From JAGOEF01 sp964511665 (GTDB lineage: Bacteria; Bacteroidota; Bacteroidia; Bacteroidales; ML635J-15): a stretch of DNA of 13,292 nucleotides. Under the pieces are notes generated by a model. It searched no databases. It was not told where the DNA came from and worked only from the letters and a program-made list of their open reading frames with translations. The stretch's first letter is position 1. Each line of letters begins with the position of its first letter. The stretch spans positions 1 through 13,292 of the forward strand of contig CAZEHA010000073.1 in assembly GCA_964511665.1 (NCBI GenBank), given 5' to 3'. The translations under genes were made by a program, and so were the position numbers. Shown piece by piece: positions 9,701 to 13,292 of this stretch.

Positions 9701-10684
9701 TCGAACGCACGCGAAATGGAACTCTCCAAAGATATTCCGCTCAGCATGATTGACCCACAGGCGCTTATCAACTTACAAACCAATGGTTCATGTACCTTCG
9801 ATATTCCCGAAATGATCTACGACATCGACCATCTGGGACATTACATGCGCCGCATCAAGGCCGTAAGCGTAAGCATTCCGGCGGTTACAGGCCCTTATAA
9901 CGGGGTAAGTTGTAAGCTCAGCCTAACAAGCAACCGTTTCCGTAAATTAACAAGCCTTAGCAGCGGATATGCCTATACCGGTATCGAAGATTCACGTTTT
10001 GTACAAAACCTGGTCGGCATACAGTCGATTGCTACCAGCACCGGCAATAACGATACCGGGATGTTCGAGTTCAATTTCAGGGACGAACGCTACCTGCCAT
10101 TCGAAGGTGCCGGCGCCATCGGAAGCTGGAGCCTTGAACTGCCCACTGCCATCCGCAAATTCGACTACGAAAGCATTTCGGACGTGATACTGCACATAAA
10201 ATTTACGGCAAGAGATGCAGGCGGCACACTAAAAAGCGCTGCTGAAGGAAACATTGTATCGGCTCTGAATGCACTAATGGATGAACTGGTTGATTCAGAA
10301 GCAGTTCTTATGATAGCTCATAGCCTTAAGTCTGAATTCGCTGATGAACTTTATGAGTTGCTAAATAATACGTCGTGTACTTTTAAAATTGAGAAAAAAC
10401 ACATACCGTTTTTAGTTACGGACTATGTTAAAAGAACTCATACTTTAGTAAATTCAAGAGAAATAAAGATAAAAGAAGTAGAATTGATTTCAAATAATGA
10501 TTTTCCGAATGACCTGGGAAGCAGTCTTCCAGAGTTCTCAAACTCGAAGTGGACCTTTACCAATGGTGAAACGCTTACCGATACAGGGATTTCACTTGAC
10601 TTGTCGTATGATTCCGGTAGTTTCTCCGGGGATGGTGATATTTATATGCTTATAAAGTATTTTATTGATCCGCTGGAAGAATAA
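728..10684 (+). CDS. Tc toxin TcA subunit: receptor-binding pore and translocation channel, 3318 aa
   Basis: TcA-type protein. Characterised homologues form a pentameric bell that binds host cells, inserts a channel at a pH shift and injects the TcC effector. Visible order: beta-rich N-terminus with a transthyretin-like fold candidate (~113-226); helical segment with DLEIAS (~245-420); VRP1-like segment with LYELFGSQDYFE (678-689), AAYLTDLLHFL (700-710) and RRPDL (724-728); helical shell with FYDRLHRFERLRRKLG (982-997); ABC-toxin N-type segment (~1830-1930, NYRVWEANRK at 1906-1915, FFPENWLDP from 1918); neuraminidase-like domain (~1960-2050, LLGRTQGAPY at 1992-2001, LYMFWPE at 2038-2044); variable AT-rich segment (~2108-2381); pore helices with a small-residue tip (~2700-2960); and a TcB-binding C-terminus (WELFYHIPM at 2396-2404, FRDERYLPFEGAG at 3117-3129). 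No Sec signal peptide is visible. ATG 728 is the first Met after the upstream in-frame TGA, and the gene ends in TAATAA. At 3318 aa it is longer than the ~2500 aa classical TcdA type. Family assignment is very secure; host and specificity are unknown. Confidence 0.96.
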   Translation: MAQITGTITFKETGFVYPEHLQLSLCYYDYLSGIKKENEEEKIGILKYAKIESAKVYQDFTYEINFNTKDLLSNTTHFIELKYADLSIRTSPENVNDLLVPVYDIEFFELTFHILLSGIVKLPKGAIAKETSINIIQHALTGTTELGQTMTNADGVFYFEFKALTSVLLKVIDPKKYPAFADNSSFDIQIWLENPLGGKRDDVYSEVYYNVRTDLYIEIKITDESFIEKPDFTIKQELVSSVSEFNELTIKDLEIASTRTEYVSKKLKTTQDEAKHIIQTKLLTAKYNCNEEIAYALLNNNLTRTYKDILFTKAEKLIEEVNAANERNIINFIEIDENTIENEITNLRNSLISAYIDEPEVSTKFSLTGVTEASQKTAIVESMIIWKNDELSQSEGYPLNKFLYNKGVITEQQYNKTVVYDTVAQVSINNIDLSEAILSDVNLNWTSIDDIIAGQSGFETKITELLNHLDGEGKPDPLITLPEGIEDATSYAKYMVKQLEKEYPSQFLKHEIRKTGATLFATTNIPTLLSLNPDFQFGVNHAWATMADPNLNLGEMSDEDKLQLRKDLLAAEQIFQLTPEPNKSVLAEAMMSNNFTSASNIASKTKTGFVQQMLDSLPEGNEVSEVDLERTYALASFVSNAATLEAIRIGAGYNQTGTPVTPQYSFDSTDTSGGLPSLYELFGSQDYFEYPACRTIFSQAAYLTDLLHFLKTCNPTKLDALLTRRPDLQYILLNCSNSNNVLPQIDLVNEILERDVISLNGGGEIDMKEFQTTWKTEELAAYPENQALTKDAYNYLKNAIAPWSLPFNLPLEEFRLYLKTLGLSREEIIGCFSPQTITEDSPKTNENLFESLGLTLNEVNESTGYITNPLSDPEDLNLFYPGISEDEGTGNVKGLMELTRLSYENFQQLLESYFINPANFYGHRYFLYTIPGLLAEDIPEHVSNNVIKPGTLDSTYIMNEDTATDPQSEFDPIPQPSPGNAFYDRLHRFERLRRKLGLEVYQLDLILNYLDCSTLNQTDILRIAYFFKVKSKFNLKLEETLLLFGDFITGKTYSGYVNLYEFIFLKKSENYPLRSLFEALIQGDTPLNNDFVFGQLQTILPFISGIKITEQQYNTIVSKQGYALNAQPDLEQLSLIIRIAYICRSLSISVEEFYFLKEISGLVDNGGYPVADFYNFITHVERIKSYGFSISDLAYILQDSNIEGNTVYKAEKDISAGLSELREIIKPVDKKIYRKHVLTSCAVYFDECIEQALDYVFDEIVQENVSAATDFISDHIDLFNNFSELYTDEQSNEVSLLNYFISNKADSAKKLRAVLVGLGIEQDLTSSPKRKITRAILKNNFLKIKTNILLQIIEMEPLSVKFDERFDLNHTAVSVQDIIIDINIEPESIPYTQTSGTSHSGEGINTNIRSGLSGYKYSATNKQTTLTNSASAGISIGFAESLTVSYFIAHNPGAFPAETGFLTNEQAEDYSTDIDTRYANYVSTMELGVLESKIVELKDLMQLYIAHEYMDDSIKIIAEPQNNDISAEARKEIIEDHFSSFIPRTEALNCLWDTESDDYIVNACLRVDFVLDYLKQESRVDSIVSFFSQRFSCDEEAVVKLLFDYTGASLDSPAIDSFCNKLFFNNPSFSTSVVYPQLSRLYKLIYKSSLIINKFKISCTMLDKIWTITEEADNYFNILNIFNISDDPNTDLQHYLNFSTAIGLSHTYFADETDIFTFFTDNPDVASLSADAKGFISDITGCKTDDLDTLTAVLPDDLYINWFNALLQCRHIIRHLGAKAQTVIDLNKTDTAIGFEESEMIRQLVKNKYSEDEWLAIAASLRNPLREKQRDALRDYLIMKSPDYAYTNDLYYHFLIDTEVTTAVKTTRIAQAILSVQLFIQRVLMGFEGNLGFNDDEKAELVWRKNYRVWEANRKILFFPENWLDPDLRFDKSPFYKELEEKLLQNDIDDTTVLEAYHEYLEKLEEVSNLEILAAHRVFTTANDYSSQKIHLLGRTQGAPYKYFYRKLEYPSSWSPWEEVTNGIKADMVRLVYWNNNLYMFWPEVYVTNKIPENSKANIAWYFTNIINSENYVKEFTAIRLYWSMLKNGKWTKAVMSEDVYVEPVSFYAKTQNISVNVKSNNDSQIEINLGFTLKTECHVYSRGNFIFNGISIRFEYYQPTEPFNPIVPNNIHDYDSKYYWGNLNPFFIRFMFPYVNLNIINNRIFPDVNYTFNLLFARSQIINSDPIGPLPQIPLFTNLESIVIGYDNLHYPEWDGRILGNYYEWFKPIVLTDKKNNIGFIAIPKLTLSNAQSHVYLNDGDSLTYEVIQTYHTYFSKIKEKFDLYGLEKGLFGNELRNNGSEVLKINEDTFGGYYGVDNSRIPNVTNITGNKLKCELTFSNNNNNITDPYTLYNWELFYHIPMLIANNLSANMKFEEAQKWYHFIFNPTIGGNESAPKKYWRIKAFSEQFGESGQLNTPENVSDFVNDLNKNSTLSAFIGKWEDNPFNPHLVAQTRPVAYMKYVITKYIENLLSWGDMLFTKDTAEDINQAVLLYILAADILGIKPQKLEGTLPNAQTYNDLAADNGLDALSNSMETISGILTVVANLNQVSTEQTASFGATSYKVSYFGVPHNSKLEGYWDVVADRLFKIRNSMNIQGVVRELPVTAPPIDPGSVVAAMAAGADLSSALSTLSAPMPLYRFNYMLQKAVEFTNDVKALGNTLLSVLEKRDAESMAMLRSSQEQIMLNAMTQIRNKSIEEANENIASIEKSKDNLTARQTYYASKSFMNNYEIIAMALSGKLAILSSISSSLRSAAAVAEAIPQAHVGVAAAAEYGGKNISGALMGIASSIDVNSSLIQFNSGVINTLGSYKQRKDDWDFQATQASGELLQLDKQMAAANVRLAMAQKELENHLLQIDQKKEEYQFLKDKFTNKELYNWMKGEVSKLYQSAFQMAHKLALAAEKAYVFERQKDGYSSFITSAYWDNLYEGLMAGELLYNDLRRLEMDYIESNAREMELSKDIPLSMIDPQALINLQTNGSCTFDIPEMIYDIDHLGHYMRRIKAVSVSIPAVTGPYNGVSCKLSLTSNRFRKLTSLSSGYAYTGIEDSRFVQNLVGIQSIATSTGNNDTGMFEFNFRDERYLPFEGAGAIGSWSLELPTAIRKFDYESISDVILHIKFTARDAGGTLKSAAEGNIVSALNALMDELVDSEAVLMIAHSLKSEFADELYELLNNTSCTFKIEKKHIPFLVTDYVKRTHTLVNSREIKIKEVELISNNDFPNDLGSSLPEFSNSKWTFTNGETLTDTGISLDLSYDSGSFSGDGDIYMLIKYFIDPLEE
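1064..1405 (+). other. N-terminal transthyretin-like / carboxypeptidase-regulatory-like domain of TcA (residues ~113-226)
   Basis: After the hydrophobic stretch ending near residue 112, the protein reads LLSGIVKLPKGAIAKETSIN, then LGQTMTNADGVFYFEF and later YSEVYYNVRTDLYIEIKI. This matches the pattern 'GxV...(T)(D/N)xxGxFxxxF...f...' of transthyretin-like beta-sandwich domains, which occur near the N-terminus of large TcA proteins in some non-enterobacterial lineages. The coding DNA here is AT-rich. Its role is unknown; an accessory surface or adhesion module is an inference. Confidence 0.5.
2405..3007 (+). other. VRP1-like segment of TcA (residues ~560-760)
   Basis: This stretch carries the most recognisable N-terminal Tc/Spv signature: LYELFGSQDYFE (678-689), the downstream AAYLTDLLHFL, the RRPDLQYILLNC block (724-735) and a DLVNEILE motif. 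It is homologous to the Salmonella plasmid virulence 28-kDa protein region. Many related proteins have two cysteines in the motif after LFG; here only C693 remains and tyrosine or phenylalanine occupies the earlier position. In TcdA1-like proteins this segment starts close to the N-terminus, so its position after residue 560 shows how long the extension is here. Confidence 0.8.
6209..6880 (+). other. ABC-toxin N-type segment plus neuraminidase-like domain of TcA (residues ~1828-2051)
   Basis: The first part contains KQRDALRDYLI, a run with TTRIAQAILSVQLFIQR, then NYRVWEANRK and FFPENWLDPDLR, all typical of the shell-to-neuraminidase junction in TcA. The second part contains YLEKLEEVSNLEI (from 1960), LLGRTQGAPYKYFYRK (1992-2007), WSPWEEV (2014-2020) and YWNNNLYMFWPE (2033-2044). 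In TcA structures the neuraminidase-like domain takes part in closing and opening the bottom of the shell. It resembles sialidases in fold, not in demonstrated enzyme activity. Confidence 0.8.
7050..7880 (+). other. AT-rich variable segment of TcA, probable receptor-binding insertion (residues ~2108-2384)
   Basis: Between the neuraminidase-like domain and the conserved TcB-binding region, base composition drops sharply (for example 11 G/C of 60 at 7321-7380, against 29 of 60 at 6421-6480). The protein becomes rich in N, I, F and Y, with alternating hydrophobic residues that suggest beta-strands. No family motif is recognised. In known TcA proteins the receptor-binding immunoglobulin-like domains are inserted in this part of the chain, so a host-recognition role is inferred from position. 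Confidence 0.45.
8815..9605 (+). other. Pore-forming helical module of TcA (residues ~2697-2960)
   Basis: Two long helical stretches flank a small-residue turn. The ascending helix includes LEKRDAESMAMLRSSQEQIM and continues to about residue 2790. The tip (~2774-2830) is rich in A, S, G, I and L, with VGVAAAAEYGGKN at 2808-2820. The descending helix (~2850-2950) includes ELLQLDKQMAAANVRLAMAQ and QIDQKKEEYQFLKDKF. This helix-tip-helix layout matches the TcA central channel, whose tip inserts in the membrane. Confidence 0.75.
9665..10681 (+). other. TcA C-terminal region that contacts TcB (residues ~2980-3318)
   Basis: Conserved signatures are DLRRLEMDYIESN (from 2981), CTFDIPE (3022-3028), HYMRRIKAVSVSIPAVTGPY (from 3038) and FNFRDERYLPFEGAGAIGSW (3115-3134), all standard in the TcB-binding end of TcA. 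The last ~130 residues (from about nt 10200) are encoded by more AT-rich DNA and are less conserved by eye, ending in an aromatic-rich strand close to IYMLIKYFIDPLEE. No truncation is apparent. Confidence 0.8.
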
Positions 10685-10699
10685 TAACACTTTGACCTC

Positions 10700-10737
10700 A
10701 CCACACCTGCTAAATAAATCTTAACAGGTGTGGTTTT
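10700..10737 (+). terminator. Hairpin with T-run between tcA and tcB
   Basis: A perfect 10-bp stem (accacacctg at 10700-10709, caggtgtggt at 10725-10734) encloses a 15-nt AT-rich loop and runs into TTTT (10734-10737). It starts 15 bp after the TcA stop codon. The T-run is short, so termination may be partial, which would lower TcB relative to TcA. Because the hairpin sits inside what should be one operon, an mRNA-stabilising or processing role is an alternative. Confidence 0.6.
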
Positions 10738-10786
10738 ACAAAACTCTGATAAGCTTTGGTAATTCTAACTTTTTAGTCGGTAAATA

Positions 10787-13292
10787 ATGAAAAAACAGGA
10801 TAAAAATACCGAGAAGCAATCGGGAAATAATAAAAATGTAAATCAGCCGCAAAGTGCGGGCCTGGGTACTGCAAACAGGAACAATGAGCAAAACAACTCC
10901 CAGGTTTCCTACACTGCAGCCCTAAAGAACTCCCTCCACTCCCCCGGCGGCATAGAACTGCCCAAGGGCGGCGGCGCCTTACGCGGTATTGGCGAAAAAG
11001 CCGAAGTAAACCCTGTGAACGGCTCCGGTTCGGTAAGCATTCCCCTGCCGCTGACACAGGGGCGTTCGGGATTCACACCGCAGTTGGTTCTTTCATACAG
11101 TTCGGGTGCAGGAAACAGCGAGTTTGGGTTGGGCTGGAATGTGGGCTTACCTGAGATTACCCGAAAAACCGACAAAGAACTATCGCAATATCACGACAAG
11201 GAAAATTCCGACACCTTCATCCTGTCGGGCGCCGAAGACTTAGTGCCGGTTTGTGACGCAGGGGGTGAAATTATTGATACCCTTGTCGGCGGAAATAAAA
11301 TCCGGCAATACATACCAAGAACCGAAGGGCTGAATGCAAAAATCGAATGCATCACAAAATCCGACGGCTATGTCTATTGGCGTGTAACAAGCAAAGACAA
11401 TGTCGTTAGCCTTTACGGCTATTCGGCATTGGCATGCATTGCAGATCCCGAGAATCCTAAGCGCATTTTCAGTTGGAAGCTGGAATATACAATGGACAGC
11501 CTCGGCAATTTTGCCAAATATTCTTATGCCAACGACGGAAGCCCCGATTGTGCAAGCTCTTACCTATCCATGGTAGAATATGGCAACGATACTTCCGTAA
11601 CCGACGTTGAAGCGACCTACGCCGGCAATTTTTATTTTTCGCTGGTGTTTGTTTACGACACCAACCGGAATGACGCTTTTTCTGTATTTAAACCAGGCTT
11701 TGAAGTGCGTAATACAAGGCTGTGCAGTAAAATAGAGATGCACCACAACATAGGCACACTGCAGCAGAAAGTGAAACAACTTTCGCTGACGTATGACGAC
11801 GCCAGCGGCCTGAACCTGCTGACAAGCGCCGTACTTACCGGCTACGATGCCGCCGAAACGCCTACAAGCCTCCCTGCCATTGAATTCAGCTATTCGCAAC
11901 CTGAACTTCCTGCCCGCTCGAAAACCTTAGATAGCAAGGATTTAGAAAACATGCCAGCCGGACTGGGCGACGAAGTGTCGTTTGCCGACCTCTGGGGCGA
12001 AGGCATAAGCGGAGTATTGATAAAAAGCACAAAAGCCTGGTACTACAAACCCAATATGGGCAACCGCCAGTGGTTCAATAGTGAGGCAAACGATGAAATA
12101 GACCTTGGCAAAGCCTTTATCTTAAAGGAACTGCCCAGCCTTGCTGTGGGAAACCCTCAAGCAGCACAACTTACCGACATTGACGGCGACGGGCTGAACG
12201 AGATACAAGTTATGGTTGGGAGTATCAAAGGCTTTCATTCGTTTGATGAATCAGGCAAGCTCTCTCCGTTTGTGCCGTTCAAACAAATGCCGAACATTGA
12301 TTTTAACGACCCCAACCTAAAGATGCTCGACCTGAACGGTGATGGCTACCCCGACCTGCTGATGAGCGAAGAGAACTGTTTTCTGGTGTCATACTCAAAA
12401 CACAAAGAAGGCTATGGCAACCTACAACGCATAAGCAAAGCCATAGACGAAGAAAAAGGACCTCGGGTAATCTTTTCGGAACAACAGCAAACAATTTTTC
12501 TTGCCGATATGAGTGGCGACGGACTTACTGATATTGTCCGCATAAAAAACGGTAGCATCTGCTATTGGCCCAATCTGGGATACGGCAAGTTTGGCAAAAA
12601 AGTGCACATGCGTAAAGCCCCTCGTTTCGACCATTCCGACATGTTCGACCCATCGCGGATTCGTTTGGCAGATGTTGACGGTAGTGGAACCACCGACATA
12701 ATCTATCTGGGCGTAAAAGAAACCTATTACTGGAAAAACCTTTCGGGCAATTTATGGAGCGAAGCAATACTTATACCTACTTTCCCGAAGATGGGAGCTC
12801 TTACCAACGTAAGCGTGTTCGATATTGAAGGCAACGGCACATCTGCATTGGTATGGTCAACGCCATTGCCCGGCAAACCCGACAGGATTAAATACATAGA
12901 ACTTACAGGAGGTAAAAAGCCCTTTTTGTTGAGCGAAATCAACAACAACATGGGTGCAAAGCGAAATCTGTTTTACACCCCATCCACTAAGTTTTATTTG
13001 CAGGACAAACGGGCAGGAAAACCATGGATTACAAAATTGGGATTTCCGGTACATGTAGTTGAAAGAATAGAAATTTACGATGAGCCGACAAAGAGCAAGT
13101 ATGTTAGCCGCTATGCCTATCATCATGGATATTTTGACGGTTACGAAAGAGAGTTTCGTGGCTTTGGAATGGTCGAACAATGGGATACGGAAGACTATGG
13201 AACGTTGGCTTCGACTCCGCTCAGCCAACCAAATTTACAGGAGGGCGACACGTACCCGATGTACACCAAAACATGGTTCCACACGGGGTTTT
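10787..13292 (+). CDS. Tc toxin TcB subunit (TcdB/SpvB family), 5' part only, cut by the window edge
   Basis: 835 codons read without a stop to the right edge. After a polar N/Q/K-rich leader (1-~45) comes an SpvB domain: SPGGIELPKGGGALRGIG (52-69), then YSSGAGNSEFGLGW (104-117) and a TFILSGAEDLVP stretch. Five FG-GAP-like loops follow at about residues 464 (DIDGDG), 515 (DLNGDG), 574 (DMSGDG), 629 (DVDGSG) and 679 (DIEGNG), fitting the TcB beta-propeller that gates delivery into TcA. The TcdB mid-region begins with YHHGYFDGYEREFRGFG (778-794). Characterised TcB proteins are ~1500 aa and may be fused to TcC; the end is not visible here. It lies 102 bp after tcA in the same orientation, consistent with one operon. 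ATG 10787 is the first Met after an in-frame TAA at 10781-10783; no Shine-Dalgarno is seen. Together with TcC, TcB would form the cocoon that holds the effector peptide. Confidence 0.95.
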   Translation, partial: MKKQDKNTEKQSGNNKNVNQPQSAGLGTANRNNEQNNSQVSYTAALKNSLHSPGGIELPKGGGALRGIGEKAEVNPVNGSGSVSIPLPLTQGRSGFTPQLVLSYSSGAGNSEFGLGWNVGLPEITRKTDKELSQYHDKENSDTFILSGAEDLVPVCDAGGEIIDTLVGGNKIRQYIPRTEGLNAKIECITKSDGYVYWRVTSKDNVVSLYGYSALACIADPENPKRIFSWKLEYTMDSLGNFAKYSYANDGSPDCASSYLSMVEYGNDTSVTDVEATYAGNFYFSLVFVYDTNRNDAFSVFKPGFEVRNTRLCSKIEMHHNIGTLQQKVKQLSLTYDDASGLNLLTSAVLTGYDAAETPTSLPAIEFSYSQPELPARSKTLDSKDLENMPAGLGDEVSFADLWGEGISGVLIKSTKAWYYKPNMGNRQWFNSEANDEIDLGKAFILKELPSLAVGNPQAAQLTDIDGDGLNEIQVMVGSIKGFHSFDESGKLSPFVPFKQMPNIDFNDPNLKMLDLNGDGYPDLLMSEENCFLVSYSKHKEGYGNLQRISKAIDEEKGPRVIFSEQQQTIFLADMSGDGLTDIVRIKNGSICYWPNLGYGKFGKKVHMRKAPRFDHSDMFDPSRIRLADVDGSGTTDIIYLGVKETYYWKNLSGNLWSEAILIPTFPKMGALTNVSVFDIEGNGTSALVWSTPLPGKPDRIKYIELTGGKKPFLLSEINNNMGAKRNLFYTPSTKFYLQDKRAGKPWITKLGFPVHVVERIEIYDEPTKSKYVSRYAYHHGYFDGYEREFRGFGMVEQWDTEDYGTLASTPLSQPNLQEGDTYPMYTKTWFHTGF

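Noticed and set aside
10750..10758. Separate promoter for tcB (TAAGCTTTG)
   Set aside because: It has three instead of two bases between TA and TTTG and no clear upstream -33 element, so it is too weak to annotate, although it lies suitably 28 bp before the ATG.
12857..13228. 123-codon - strand frame opposite TcB
   Set aside because: It is antisense to the conserved TcB mid-region (including the FRGFG motif) and has no start context or domain; it is a shadow frame.
1..13292. CRISPR arrays, tRNA or rRNA genes, complete insertion sequences
   Set aside because: No regularly spaced direct repeats, cloverleaf-like sequences, rRNA-like sequence or transposase frames were found on reading both strands.

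Overview
The window holds a Tc (toxin complex / ABC-type) insecticidal-toxin-like locus on the + strand. It has one complete, very large TcA gene (728-10684, 3318 aa) followed after 102 bp by the 5' part of a TcB gene (10787 to the right edge, 835 codons read with no stop). The organism is probably a member of the Bacteroidota. This is inferred from the lack of Shine-Dalgarno sequences before both starts, the very AT-rich leader, a TAnnTTTG-type element upstream, and moderate-GC coding DNA. No taxonomic marker gene is present, so the assignment is tentative.

Layout. Positions 1-487 carry no convincing complete gene. A short reading frame runs off the left edge on the - strand. Two diverged copies of one ~145-bp sequence face each other as an inverted repeat (136-278 and 331-478). 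Positions 488-727 are a very AT-rich leader with a possible promoter. The TcA gene follows and ends in a double stop (TAATAA). The TcA-TcB gap carries a perfect 10-bp hairpin followed by TTTT, a good candidate for an attenuator or terminator. TcB starts directly after an in-frame TAA.

How the genes work together. In characterised Tc toxins, TcA is a pentameric bell-shaped receptor-binding and translocation channel. TcB caps it with a beta-propeller gate and, with TcC, forms a hollow cocoon enclosing a cytotoxic C-terminal peptide. Here TcA carries the family signatures in the usual order: VRP1-like segment, ABC-toxin N-type segment, neuraminidase-like domain, variable segment, pore helices and TcB-binding C-terminus. 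TcB carries an SpvB domain, FG-GAP-like propeller repeats and the start of the TcdB mid-region. TcC, whether fused or separate, with the effector peptide that would define the toxic activity, lies beyond the right edge.

The less ordinary points are these: TcA is ~800 residues longer than the classical Photorhabdus type, with an N-terminal extension of over 600 residues; base composition within the TcA gene is mosaic, with AT-rich blocks matching the variable domains; there is a hairpin between tcA and tcB; and there is an inverted duplication upstream.
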